Position numbers and translations under genes: made by a program. The notes beneath the pieces were generated by a model. The model had not been told where the DNA came from. It did no database searches and saw nothing but the letters and a program-made list of their open reading frames with translations. Below, in pieces: positions 33,272 through 42,183 of a DNA stretch of 64,000 nt. The DNA lies in NCBI RefSeq assembly GCF_013911645.1, contig NZ_JACESV010000001.1, positions 744,001-808,000 on the forward strand. The letters are read 5' to 3'. Within the stretch, counting starts at the first letter, position 1. Each line of letters opens with the position of its first letter. The stretch is from Allomuricauda sp. (GTDB lineage Bacteria > Bacteroidota > Bacteroidia > Flavobacteriales > Flavobacteriaceae).

Positions 33272-34978
33272 ATGGATTCCATTACCGATATAGCGCAAAC
33301 TTGGTTGACCGATTTTTTTGACGAAGACACAAAAAAGGAAATCAAACACCTTATGGAAAACGACCCTGACGAACTCAAGGAACGCTTTTATAAGGATTTA
33401 GAGTTTGGTACCGGGGGCATGCGCGGTGTAATGGGTGTTGGCACTAATAGAATTAACAGGTACACCTTGGGGAAAAACACCCAAGGCCTTAGCAATTATC
33501 TTAAAAAAACATATACGGACAATGATCTTAGGGTCGTGATCGCTTACGATTGTAGGCACAATTCTAAATCTTTGGCAAAAACGGTGGCAGAGGTTTTCTC
33601 GGCCAATGGCATCAGGGTGCACCTGTTTTCCGATTTAAGGACAACCCCTGAACTTTCTTATGCCGTAAAGCATATAGGCTGCCATGCAGGGATTGTACTT
33701 ACGGCCTCCCACAACCCGCCGGAATACAACGGGTACAAAGTATATTGGGCCGATGGCGGACAGATTGTGCCTCCGCAGGATGAAGAAATTATAGCGGAAA
33801 TCAATGCGCTATCTTTTGAGGATATCAAATTTGATAAGGATGAAAGTCTGATACATTTAATTGATGAAGATGTGGACGAAGCCTTTTTTGATGCATCTGT
33901 AAAAAATGGAAGTTTTGATGCCAAAGGAAAGGACAATTTCAAAATCGTGTTCACGTCCTTGCACGGAACCTCCATTACCGCTATTCCGGAGGTCTTGAAA
34001 CGAGCAGGTTACAAAAACGTTACCATTATTGAGGAGCAAGCAAAACCTGATGGGGATTTCCCAACTGTGGAATCTCCAAACCCTGAAGAACCGGAAGCAT
34101 TGTCCATGGCCATAAAAAAAGCCGAAGAGATTGGTGCGGACATGGTGGTGGGCACCGACCCCGATAGCGACCGTTTGGGAATCGCAGTGCGCAACTTGGA
34201 TGGTAAAATAGAGCTACTGAACGGGAACCAGACCATGGTACTCATGACAAAATTTCTTTTGGACCAATACAAGGAAGAAGGATTTAAGGGTAACGAATTT
34301 ATCGCTACCACCATTGTTTCCACCCCCATGATGCAGCAAATGGCAAAATCGTACGGTGTGGAATTTAAAACAGCGTTGACTGGCTTTAAATGGATCGGCA
34401 AGATGATAAAGGATTTTCCCAACTCCCGATTTATTGGCGGTGGCGAGGAAAGTTTTGGATATATGGTCGGGGACTTTGTACGAGACAAAGATGCAGTAAC
34501 CGCTACCCTATTGGCCTGCGAAATCGCCGCCAACGCCAAAGCCAATGGAAGCTCTTTTTATAAAGATTTGATCGATGCCTACGTGGAGTTTGGCTTCTAC
34601 AAGGAAAAACTCATCTCCATCACCAAAAAAGGAATGAGCGGAGCAGAAGAAATCAAACAAATGCTGAAGGGTTTTAAAGAAAATCCAGTAAACAGCGTTC
34701 AAGGTTCAAAGCTGCTCTACATTGAAGATTACAATACCTCCATTGTAAAAAATGTACAGACAGGTGAGGAATTTACGCTTCATTTGCCAAAATCCAATGT
34801 GTTGATTTACGAGACGGAGGATGGCACCCGAATTGCCGCTCGACCCAGTGGAACCGAGCCCAAAGTCAAGTTCTACATCAGCACAAATGCAAAATTGGAC
34901 AAGGCAGCGGATTATAAATCCGTAAATTCGCAGTTGGATACCAAAATTGAAGGTATCATTTCTGAGCTGAATTTATAA
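33272..34978 (+). CDS. Phosphohexomutase (phosphoglucomutase/phosphomannomutase)
   Basis: The 568-residue enzyme interconverts sugar 1- and 6-phosphates. The phosphoserine loop TASHNP (Ser146), the metal loop GTDPDSDR (Asp296, Asp298, Asp300), the sugar-binding GGGEESFG and the phosphate-binding RPSGTEPKVKFY are all visible. The four-domain length fits the PgcA-like long form. It sits 59 nt after the GT2 gene and 4 nt before the ABC exporter gene, so it could supply the sugar phosphate for that pathway. Confidence 0.93.
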   Translation: MDSITDIAQTWLTDFFDEDTKKEIKHLMENDPDELKERFYKDLEFGTGGMRGVMGVGTNRINRYTLGKNTQGLSNYLKKTYTDNDLRVVIAYDCRHNSKSLAKTVAEVFSANGIRVHLFSDLRTTPELSYAVKHIGCHAGIVLTASHNPPEYNGYKVYWADGGQIVPPQDEEIIAEINALSFEDIKFDKDESLIHLIDEDVDEAFFDASVKNGSFDAKGKDNFKIVFTSLHGTSITAIPEVLKRAGYKNVTIIEEQAKPDGDFPTVESPNPEEPEALSMAIKKAEEIGADMVVGTDPDSDRLGIAVRNLDGKIELLNGNQTMVLMTKFLLDQYKEEGFKGNEFIATTIVSTPMMQQMAKSYGVEFKTALTGFKWIGKMIKDFPNSRFIGGGEESFGYMVGDFVRDKDAVTATLLACEIAANAKANGSSFYKDLIDAYVEFGFYKEKLISITKKGMSGAEEIKQMLKGFKENPVNSVQGSKLLYIEDYNTSIVKNVQTGEEFTLHLPKSNVLIYETEDGTRIAARPSGTEPKVKFYISTNAKLDKAADYKSVNSQLDTKIEGIISELNL

Positions 34979-34982
34979 GTGA

Positions 34983-36809
34983 ATGAACTACTTTAAAAAG
35001 ATTCTCCAATTTGCGAGACCATACCGCAAATATGGTGTTCTGAATATTTTCTTCAATATTCTTTATGCATTGTTCAGTGCATTGTCCTATGCTGCACTCA
35101 TTCCAATGCTTAATGTACTTTTTGATAAAACCAAACGAATCAGCGAGCCACCAAAATTTGAAGGTATCGGCAAGCTCAAGGATTATTTTGAAGGTTACAT
35201 GAATTATCAAGTGACCCAATTCTCTGGTGAGGATCCCATGAAAGGACTGCTTTTGGCCGTGGGTCTCATTTTGTTTTTATTCCTCTTCAAGAACATCTTC
35301 AATTACTTGGCAATGTATTTTATTACCTTTTTGCGTAATGGAGTACTCAAGGACATCCGTAACAAAATGTACCGGAAAATCGTGGATTTGCCCATCTCCT
35401 ACTTCTCCGAGAAAAAGAAAGGCGATGTTATTGCCAGGATCACTTCCGATGTATTGGAAATACAACATTCCTTTCTATCCATTTTGGAATTGATCGTGCG
35501 CGAGCCATTGACCATTCTGTTTACGATCATTGTAATGTTCATCATTAGTGTAAAGCTGACCATTTTCGTTTTTATTTTTATTCCCATCGCTGGAATGATC
35601 ATATCCCGGATTGGGAAATCTTTAAAGAAAAAATCGGACAGGGTACAAAAGGAACAAGGTGAATTTCTCTCCATCGTTGAAGAAACCTTGGGCGGACTTC
35701 GCGTCATCAAAGCATTTAACGCGGAATCTAAATTCTATAATATATTTAAAACCTCAACTTCACGCTTTTTTAGGTTTTCAAACTCCTTGTTGAACCGTCA
35801 AAACCTCTCATCACCGACCAGCGAGTTCCTTGGAATTGTTGTTTTTGGCGTACTGCTTTGGTTTGGTGGACGGATGGTACTTTTGGAGGGAACCTTGGAC
35901 GCCGCTTCTTTTATATCCTATATGGGGTTGGCATTTAATATATTAACGCCTGCAAAAGCCATTAGCAAGGCTTCCTATGCCGTTAAAAAAGGAAATTCCG
36001 CTGCCGAGCGTGTTTTGGAAATACTCGAATCCGAAAATCCCATCACCGATATTGATGGAGCTGAAGATAAAACGGATTTTAATTCAGGTATTGAATTGAA
36101 AGAAGTCGGTTTCAAATATGAAGACGATTACATCCTTAAAAATTTCAACCTAAAGGTTGATAAAGGGAAAACTGTTGCCTTGGTGGGACAATCCGGTAGT
36201 GGAAAAAGCACCGTGGCCAATCTGGTCACCCGTTTTTACGATGTAAATAAAGGAGACATACTGATTGACGGCACCAACATCAAACACATTACCAAAAAGT
36301 CGTTGCGCGGACTCATGGGGTTGGTAACGCAGGACTCCATTCTCTTTAACGATTCCGTAAAGAACAACATTGCCCTAGGCAAGGAAAATGCCACGATGGA
36401 CGAGATTATCGCCGCTGCAAAGGTCGCCAATGCCCACGATTTTATTATGGAGCTCCCTCATGGCTACGATACCAATATTGGAGATAGCGGAAATAAATTG
36501 AGTGGTGGACAAAAACAACGCTTGTCCATTGCAAGAGCCGTGCTCAAAAATCCGCCCATCATGATATTGGACGAGGCAACCTCCGCCTTGGATACTGAAA
36601 GTGAGCGATTGGTACAGGACGCCTTGGAAAAAATGATGCTGAACCGCACTTCCATTGTAATTGCGCATCGACTGTCCACCATACAAAATGCAGATACCAT
36701 AGTGGTGATGAGCAAAGGGGAAATTGTGGAACAAGGCACCCACGAAGAACTGATGAAATCAGCCAAAAGCTACAAAAAACTAGTGGAGATGCAGTCGTTT
36801 ACTTCGTAG
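34983..36809 (+). CDS. MsbA-type ABC exporter (fused membrane and ATPase domains)
   Basis: A 608-residue half-transporter expected to work as a homodimer. Six transmembrane helices fill residues 15-335. The nucleotide-binding domain has Walker A GQSGSGKS at 402-409, Q-loop VTQDSILF, signature LSGGQ at 506-510, Walker B IMILDEAT near 527-534 and the His switch AHRLS. The best-known relatives flip lipid A or lipid-linked sugars, but many are drug exporters; the preceding GT2 and mutase genes favour a lipid or glycolipid substrate. It starts 4 nt after the mutase stop. Confidence 0.92.
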   Translation: MNYFKKILQFARPYRKYGVLNIFFNILYALFSALSYAALIPMLNVLFDKTKRISEPPKFEGIGKLKDYFEGYMNYQVTQFSGEDPMKGLLLAVGLILFLFLFKNIFNYLAMYFITFLRNGVLKDIRNKMYRKIVDLPISYFSEKKKGDVIARITSDVLEIQHSFLSILELIVREPLTILFTIIVMFIISVKLTIFVFIFIPIAGMIISRIGKSLKKKSDRVQKEQGEFLSIVEETLGGLRVIKAFNAESKFYNIFKTSTSRFFRFSNSLLNRQNLSSPTSEFLGIVVFGVLLWFGGRMVLLEGTLDAASFISYMGLAFNILTPAKAISKASYAVKKGNSAAERVLEILESENPITDIDGAEDKTDFNSGIELKEVGFKYEDDYILKNFNLKVDKGKTVALVGQSGSGKSTVANLVTRFYDVNKGDILIDGTNIKHITKKSLRGLMGLVTQDSILFNDSVKNNIALGKENATMDEIIAAAKVANAHDFIMELPHGYDTNIGDSGNKLSGGQKQRLSIARAVLKNPPIMILDEATSALDTESERLVQDALEKMMLNRTSIVIAHRLSTIQNADTIVVMSKGEIVEQGTHEELMKSAKSYKKLVEMQSFTS

Positions 36810-37375
36810 AGAGTTGGATTTTTTGATTGTTAGATTTTTGGAAGGTTGGATCATGAGTTCCCAACTCCGGAAGATTAAGGTTTTTCGTCCGCGATAGTTA
36901 TCGGAACGCTCAGAATGACATTAAACTTCTCACATCGAGCGCAGTCGAGATGTTTTGGTTCGAGAAAATTAGTGCAATTCGTGTCAAGCAAGCTATGGAC
37001 TCCTGCTTTCGCAGGAGTGACACGATGAAAAGGTCTAAAATGTCATTCCGCACTTGATGCGGAATCCAAACCCATCTAAATGAGATGCTGAAAACCAGTT
37101 CAGCATGACGAGCTTCTTTTAAATTGTCACATCGAGCGCAGTCGAGATGTTTTGGTTCGAGAAAATTAGTGCAATTCGTGTCAAGACAAGTTCAAGCTCA
37201 AGTTCAAGTTCAAACATCAAGTTCAAGCTCAAACTCAAATATCAAGCTCCCAAAACTCCCGATGTTTCGACTTTAGTTTATCCTGAGCATAGCCGAAGGG
37301 CTCAACGTGACACTTCGAACTTCGTGCTTCCGACACCGCGCACCGCGCATCAAACTCAAACATCAAGTTCAAATG
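36810..37375. repeat. 566-nt intergenic block made of several palindromic repeat families
   Basis: No convincing gene is present. In order it holds a CATCGAGCGCAGTCGAGATG element (36933-36952), a TCCTGCTTTCGCAGGA hairpin (37001-37016), a CATTCCGCACTTGATGCGGA hairpin (37045-37064), a GATGCTGAAA/TTCAGCATGACG hairpin (37084-37110), a second CATCGAGCGCAGTCGAGATG (37130-37149), a run of TCAAG/TTCAAG units (37188-37250) and a TTTATCCTGAGCATAGCCGA element (37277-37296). The part 36931-37149 recurs at 39733-39957 in the same order. A 27-codon Ser-rich frame here is a product of the TTCAAG run. Confidence 0.9.
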
Positions 37376-38440
37376 TTACTGTGAACTCCTGACTCCTAAA
37401 GAACCCTTTTGCTTGAACACCAATTGTGCAATCCTGTTTTTTCCTGCAGCGTATGCAATTGAATCATTCAAAAAACGTAGAGTATAAAAAGGTTCTTCAC
37501 TCAATTGCAACCAACTTTCACCCCCATCATGGGAATAGGAAACTCCTGTAAACCCGACGGCGACCAAAGCTTGTCCGTTGGAATTTGGAACAAACTGCAC
37601 ACAACTTTTATATCCAGGTTCCAGGCCATCAGCTACCAATTGCCAGGTTTTACCGCCATCAACCGTTTTTATTTTATTCGCCCTGTTGGATTCTGGTCGG
37701 GTGTAATCCCCTCCAATGGCAAACCCGGTCTGCTCATCAAAAAAGTCCATGGAATAAATACCTTGGGTGGGTTCATCCGAAATAACAGGAGTTTCTTGTA
37801 TCTCCCAAGTCGCTCCTTTATCACCTGAAAAATAAATTCTTCCCTCCGTGGTTCCAATCCAAACTTTATTTCCCTGCACGGCAATATTGCTGTTACTGGC
37901 AGCAAAAGCACCTTCGCCCTCAATACCTTTAGGCAAGTCTGAACATGGTAATTTGCTCCACGAAGCCCCTCCATCTCTTGTAATAATAACAGAAAGGCAT
38001 CCATTCACCGTATCGCCTACCGCAATACCTTCGGAATCGTTCCAAAACATAAGGCTATCATAAAAAACACCCTCCCCATCTTCCGTATATACCAATTCCA
38101 TCTTTCCTTGGTCACCTGTTTTGTACAATAAGGCAGGGCTTTCCACCGAGAGCATAAAAAAATCACTTGAAGTATGCCCTACGGCCCTAAAATGCAGTTG
38201 AATGGAATCAAACATCTGAACATTTGCCCTAACCTTGTGCGAATTAACATCAACGGCGCCATACACTCCATTGCTCCCTGCAAATGCCAATGTTCTGTTA
38301 TCCAAAAAGGTAATCGCCCGTATACTTACGGAGTCTTCAAAAACAGGTGTTATTGCAACAGATTGAAAGGGTTTTTGTTTTGGCTCCCCAGCACAGGAAA
38401 CCAATACAAGAGCCATTAAAAAGGAAATGATTGACCTCAT
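37376..38440 (-). CDS. YCF48/BNR-type beta-propeller lipoprotein
   Basis: The ATG at 38440 gives 354 residues with a lipoprotein signal (lipid Cys16 in LVSC); a longer frame lacks a sensible signal. The mature part is a seven-bladed-type propeller built of BNR/Asp-box and YCF48-like motifs: ITRDGGASWSKL, FSGDKGATWEI, VDGGKTWQL, SHDGGESWLQL. YCF48 relatives help assemble photosystem II, but bacterial members are mostly of unknown use; binding or glycosidase activity cannot be decided. The last nine residues (GSLGVRSSQ) are encoded by sequence that looks like intergenic repeat. Confidence 0.82.
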   Translation of the reverse strand: MRSIISFLMALVLVSCAGEPKQKPFQSVAITPVFEDSVSIRAITFLDNRTLAFAGSNGVYGAVDVNSHKVRANVQMFDSIQLHFRAVGHTSSDFFMLSVESPALLYKTGDQGKMELVYTEDGEGVFYDSLMFWNDSEGIAVGDTVNGCLSVIITRDGGASWSKLPCSDLPKGIEGEGAFAASNSNIAVQGNKVWIGTTEGRIYFSGDKGATWEIQETPVISDEPTQGIYSMDFFDEQTGFAIGGDYTRPESNRANKIKTVDGGKTWQLVADGLEPGYKSCVQFVPNSNGQALVAVGFTGVSYSHDGGESWLQLSEEPFYTLRFLNDSIAYAAGKNRIAQLVFKQKGSLGVRSSQ

Positions 38441-38474
38441 TGTATTTATTTTCCTCAAAAGTAAGCAGAAATCA

Positions 38475-38482
38475 TACCTTTG
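38475..38482 (+). promoter_or_regulatory. -7 box of the rsmB-like gene
   Basis: TACCTTTG matches TAnnTTTG and lies only 14 nt before the ATG at 38497, which implies an almost leaderless mRNA. Confidence 0.65.
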
Positions 38483-38496
38483 CAACCTTATTTTAT

Positions 38497-39714
38497 ATGA
38501 TGCGTTTACACAGAAACCTAGTATTTGCCGTAATTGATGCCCTTCACATGATTTTTAATGAGGGGGAATATGCCGATAAGGTCATAGAAAAAGTATTGCG
38601 GTACGATAAACGCTGGGGCGCTCGCGATCGTGGTTTTATTGCCGAGACCACTTATGATATTGTTCGGTGGAAACGTCTGTATTCAGAAATTGCTGAAGTT
38701 CACGAACCGTACAGCAAGCCCCATTTGTTCCGATTGTTCGGGGTTTGGTGCGTGCTACGTGGTGTCCGAATCCCCGATTGGAAACAATTGGAAGGTACCC
38801 CGGAACGTCGTATAAAAGGTAGGTTTGATGAGCTTTCCAAAATCCGAAAGTATAGGGAATCCATTCCCGATTGGATGGACGAACTTGGGGAAAAATCGTT
38901 GGGCAATGAGCTTTGGACAAAAGAAATTACCGCTCAAAACCAACAAGCCGATGTTATTTTGCGAACCAACACGCTAAAAGTCCCCAAACCGCAGCTAAAG
39001 AATTTTTTGGCGAAGGAGGACATTGCCACGGAATTTATAGAAGGGTACCCCGATGCATTAAAACTGGTGGAACGCAAGAATGTTTTTGTAACCCAAGCCT
39101 TTAAAGATGGTTTGTTCGAAGTGCAGGATGCCTCTTCCCAATTAGTGGCTCCATTTTTAGAGGTTGAACCGGGACAACGGGTGGTAGATGCCTGTGCCGG
39201 TGCGGGAGGCAAAACGCTTCATTTAGCCTCACAAATGCAAAACAAGGGCCAACTGATCGCTTTGGACATTTATGAAAGTAAATTGAAGAAGCTAAAAAAA
39301 AGGGCCAGACGGAATGGTGTGCACAATGTGGAAACCAGAGTGATTGATTCCACCAAAGTGATCAAAAAACTATATAATAGCGCAGACCGTTTATTGTTGG
39401 ATGCACCCTGTTCAGGATTAGGGGTAATCAAAAGAAACCCCGACTCCAAATGGAAATTGGAACCTGAATTTGTGGACCGTATTATGGGAGTGCAGCAAGA
39501 TATCCTTCAGAATTACAGCAAAATGGTAAAAAAAGGCGGACAGATGGTGTATGCTACCTGTTCCATACTTCCACAGGAAAATACAGAGCAAGTCAAAAAG
39601 TTTTTGGAGTCCGAAAACGGGAAAGATTTTGAGTTTGTAAGAGAACGTAATGTTTTTGCTTCGGAGACTGGCTTTGATGGGTTTTATATGGCGTTGTTGA
39701 AAAAGAAAGCCTAA
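38497..39714 (+). CDS. RsmB-family 16S rRNA (cytosine-C5)-methyltransferase
   Basis: A 405-residue SAM-dependent RNA m5C methyltransferase. Residues 1-140 form the NusB-like RNA-binding domain that RsmB proteins carry; the C-terminal Rossmann domain has VVDACAGAGGKTLHLA for SAM, the PCSG motif with Cys305 and the TCS motif with Cys355, the two cysteines used in catalysis. RsmB methylates C967 of 16S rRNA in E. coli; the same target is likely but not certain. ATGs at 38497 and 38500 are adjacent; the open frame further upstream has no support. Confidence 0.9.
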   Translation: MMRLHRNLVFAVIDALHMIFNEGEYADKVIEKVLRYDKRWGARDRGFIAETTYDIVRWKRLYSEIAEVHEPYSKPHLFRLFGVWCVLRGVRIPDWKQLEGTPERRIKGRFDELSKIRKYRESIPDWMDELGEKSLGNELWTKEITAQNQQADVILRTNTLKVPKPQLKNFLAKEDIATEFIEGYPDALKLVERKNVFVTQAFKDGLFEVQDASSQLVAPFLEVEPGQRVVDACAGAGGKTLHLASQMQNKGQLIALDIYESKLKKLKKRARRNGVHNVETRVIDSTKVIKKLYNSADRLLLDAPCSGLGVIKRNPDSKWKLEPEFVDRIMGVQQDILQNYSKMVKKGGQMVYATCSILPQENTEQVKKFLESENGKDFEFVRERNVFASETGFDGFYMALLKKKA

Positions 39715-39994
39715 CAACAAAGAATCGAATTTAACATCAAGTACAGTCGAGATGTTGTATTCGAGAAAATTCGTGTCATTAGTGTCAAACAAGCTACGGA
39801 TTCCTGCTTTTGCAGGAATGACAAGATGAAAAAGGTCTAAAACTATCATTCCGCACTTGATGCGGAATCCAAACCCAATTGGATGGGATGCTGAAACTAG
39901 TTCAGCATGACGCTTAAAAAATGAAACTTTGTCACATCGAGCGCAGTCGAGATGTGCTTAAGTTCTCGACTGCGCTTGAACTGACACATATTAA
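39715..39994. repeat. Intergenic block of palindromic repeats, second copy of the composite
   Basis: No gene. The block holds CATCAAGTACAGTCGAGATG (39735-39754), TTCCTGCTTTTGCAGGAA (39801-39818), CATTCCGCACTTGATGCGGA (39847-39866), GATGCTGAAA/TTCAGCATGACG (39887-39912), CATCGAGCGCAGTCGAGATG (39935-39954) and a related CTCGACTGCGCTTGAACTGA (39965-39984). Order and spacing copy those of 36931-37149. Confidence 0.9.
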
Positions 39995-41587
39995 TTATTC
40001 CTTCACCGTTGGATATTCTACCCCTAACTGCTCCAAATAGCTATCGTATTTGGTTTCATCATAGTAATACTTCTCCAATGCCGGTCTAAACATATCCTGC
40101 TTGTCCTTGTTCAAGAACGTTGGCGGCATATCATCTGCAGAAATCATGGGCTCGTACTTGGTTTCCTTGGTCTGTTCGTTATTGAAGTAGTCCCAAGCTT
40201 GGGTCAACAATTCGGGTTTTAACAAAAAATCCATAATGGTCATAGCTTCTGCTTTTGCGCCCGCTGTAGCCCCTTTGTGTGCAATCGGGGTCGCCATGGC
40301 AATGGCATTGGCCCAGTGATGCCCTGGCAGCCCAGGGATGTTGGACGGAAAACGCATAGTTACCGTGGGAACTTTCCACGAAATATCTCCAATATCATCA
40401 GAACCCCCACTCACAGGTTCCAACACTGGAAGTCCCAATTCGGACAATTCTGTGGGCAATCCTTCTATTTTTTTGGATTTCATCTCTGTTTGCACAGCTT
40501 TTGCCAATTTTTGGTCGGCTTCGGACCAAGTGGGCAAACCAACTTCCTTTATATTTTCATGCATGGTCTCTGCGATTACCTTGTTAAAGTGTCTTGGCCA
40601 TGCGGTACCCAACACGCGGGAAGTCATTTTGGTTCCTGTCATCATTGCAGCACCTTTGGCAATATCGTTGGCCTCTGCATACATTTCCATAATACCTTCG
40701 TAGGTAACGTCCCTAAAATAGAACCAAATAGCAGCTTTGGATGGCACTACATTGGGCTGGTCTCCTGCATCGGTAAAAATGGAATGGGAACGCTTCAACG
40801 GGTGAAGGTGTTCTCTCTTGTAATTCCATCCCACGTTCATAAGTTCCGCTGCATCCAGCGCACTACGTCCCCTCCAAGGTGCTCCGGCGGAATGTGCCGC
40901 TTCACCCTCAAACATATATTCCACAGAAATAAGGCCAGTTCCCCGAGTAGGCCCCCAAGAAACGCTCAGGTTACTGCTCACATGGGTAAAAATGCACATA
41001 TCAATATCATCAAAAAGGCCATCTCTTACATACCAGGCTTTGGCTGCAACCAATTCCTCGGCAATTCCTGGCCAAAGAATCAATGTTCCTCCAATCCCTT
41101 CTTTTTCCATCACCTCTTTTACGGCCAATGCCGATGTGATATTCAATGGAATACCGGCATTGTGCCCTTCACCGTGCCCAGGCGCTCCTTCCACAATAGG
41201 TTTATGATATGCTACGCCTGGATACTGTGATGCTTTGGGAATACAATCCACATCGCTCCCTAAAGCAATAACGGGACCTTCCCCATTACTCCATGTTGCA
41301 AACCATGATGTTGGAATGTTGGAAACGGAATGTTCAACGGTAAAACCGTTATCTTCTAAAATGCCAGTAAGGTATTTGGAACTTTCCTCTTCTTGGAACC
41401 CCAGTTCGGCAAAACTAAAAATTTTGTCGACCATTACCTGTGTCTGCTTTTTATTGGCTTCCACTAGGGCTTCTACTTCGGCCTTGAATTTTTTGATTTG
41501 ACTTTTTGAGTATTTTTTTTGTGCAATCGAAGAAGTTGCTCCTGCAAAAAGCATAATCCCGCACAATAGGATGTTGGTAGTTTTCAT
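39995..41587 (-). CDS. Exported M20-family amidohydrolase (AbgB-like)
   Basis: A 530-residue hydrolase with a signal peptide (1-22, cleavage after SIA). The catalytic domain shows GSDVDCIPKASQ (Asp112/Asp114) in the place of the M20 metal loop, APGHGEGHN with His138 and His142, and IAEELVAAK (Glu172/Glu173). A dimerisation insert lies near 220-330, and GGSDDIGDISWKVP supplies the C-terminal ligands. Relatives cleave p-aminobenzoyl-glutamate or acylated amino acids; the long C-terminal tail (about 455-530) is typical of the exported Bacteroidota type. The true substrate is unknown. Confidence 0.88.
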   Translation of the reverse strand: MKTTNILLCGIMLFAGATSSIAQKKYSKSQIKKFKAEVEALVEANKKQTQVMVDKIFSFAELGFQEEESSKYLTGILEDNGFTVEHSVSNIPTSWFATWSNGEGPVIALGSDVDCIPKASQYPGVAYHKPIVEGAPGHGEGHNAGIPLNITSALAVKEVMEKEGIGGTLILWPGIAEELVAAKAWYVRDGLFDDIDMCIFTHVSSNLSVSWGPTRGTGLISVEYMFEGEAAHSAGAPWRGRSALDAAELMNVGWNYKREHLHPLKRSHSIFTDAGDQPNVVPSKAAIWFYFRDVTYEGIMEMYAEANDIAKGAAMMTGTKMTSRVLGTAWPRHFNKVIAETMHENIKEVGLPTWSEADQKLAKAVQTEMKSKKIEGLPTELSELGLPVLEPVSGGSDDIGDISWKVPTVTMRFPSNIPGLPGHHWANAIAMATPIAHKGATAGAKAEAMTIMDFLLKPELLTQAWDYFNNEQTKETKYEPMISADDMPPTFLNKDKQDMFRPALEKYYYDETKYDSYLEQLGVEYPTVKE

Positions 41588-41657
41588 AAGGTTGGTTTTG
41601 AGTTAGCTATATTTCATCCAAGATAGGAAAAGTTGCTTAACTTACCCGATAATCAAG

Positions 41658-41694
41658 GTTTAAATGCTCCGAGGCTTGCCCCAGGGGTAGTTTT
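41658..41694 (-). repeat. Second copy of the GGCAAGCC element
   Basis: Read on the minus strand, AAAACTACCCCTGGGGCAAG continues into CCTCGGAGCATTTAAACC and matches the 15711-15749 element at most positions. It fills part of the 41588-42183 gap, where a 64-codon frame (41637-41831) arises from it and was not accepted as a gene. Confidence 0.65.
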
Positions 41695-41831
41695 ATGCCC
41701 AAAGGTATTTGACCTACCGTTTTTAGTGAATTGACAAAATCATTCAACAAAATTTTGAGCAAAACCAGAATGAGCCCAACAAAAAACATAAAACTGTTTG
41801 CCCGGCCTTGTTTTTCAGGTATAAAATCCAA

Positions 41832-41987
41832 TCAAAACATGTTCCTGACGATATTTCTTATTAGGTGCCTGAAAAAATTATTCCAATTCCAATCATCCTC
41901 AAACAAGCCAATCAAAATAATGAGAACAATCAGAAATACAATTACAAGTGCTTGATTCCTATAATTTGTTCTTTTATTCTCTTCCAT
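41832..41987 (-). CDS. 51-residue single-span membrane peptide
   Basis: A short frame with a well-formed product: charged N-terminus MEENKRTNYRNQ, a 17-20-residue very hydrophobic helix (ALVIVFLIVLIILIGLF at 13-29), then an acidic-aromatic patch (EDDWNWNN) and a basic, amphipathic tail. No family is recognised. A consensus promoter lies 25-52 nt upstream on the same strand, which argues for a real gene. Small membrane peptides of this shape can regulate membrane proteins or act as type I toxins, but neither is shown here. Confidence 0.6.
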   Translation of the reverse strand: MEENKRTNYRNQALVIVFLIVLIILIGLFEDDWNWNNFFRHLIRNIVRNMF

Positions 41988-42011
41988 TCAAGTGATTGCT
42001 TAAAGCTCCAC

Positions 42012-42039
42012 CAAATATATACGAATGCTCTACGTACAA
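42012..42039 (-). promoter_or_regulatory. Promoter of the 51-residue peptide gene
   Basis: On the minus strand TTG (42037-42039), a 17-nt spacer and TATATTTG (42012-42019) fit the phylum consensus. Confidence 0.65.
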
Positions 42040-42143
42040 TGTGTTGAATTGATGGATGCCCTTTTTGAATTGACGAATATGCTATCAACAGCACTTCGTT
42101 AACAAAACACCTTTACAGTAGGATGAATTACGTTCCAAAATCG

Positions 42144-42151
42144 TAAATTTG
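42144..42151 (+). promoter_or_regulatory. -7 box of purL
   Basis: TAAATTTG matches TAnnTTTG, 32 nt before the purL ATG. No clear TTG lies at -33. It faces away from the peptide gene's promoter, giving a divergent region. Confidence 0.55.
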
Positions 42152-42183
42152 CACTTTCTTAAACCGTTCAACGCACAGATTGT

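Noticed and set aside
37147..37392. Plus-strand frame of 81 codons with a Ser run
   Set aside because: It comes from the TTCAAG low-complexity run and palindromic repeats.
38431..38496. Upstream start for the RsmB-family gene
   Set aside because: It would place the start ahead of the TACCTTTG promoter box and overlap the leader of the divergent lipoprotein gene.
40277..41230. Plus-strand reading frame of 317 codons
   Set aside because: It lies wholly opposite the M20 hydrolase gene, which has a signal peptide and family motifs; the plus-strand product is Cys/His/Ser-rich and has no family likeness.
41637..41831. Minus-strand frame of 64 codons starting with TTG
   Set aside because: Its C-terminal half is encoded by the GGCAAGCC repeat element and no promoter precedes it; the 51-residue frame just upstream explains the promoter better.
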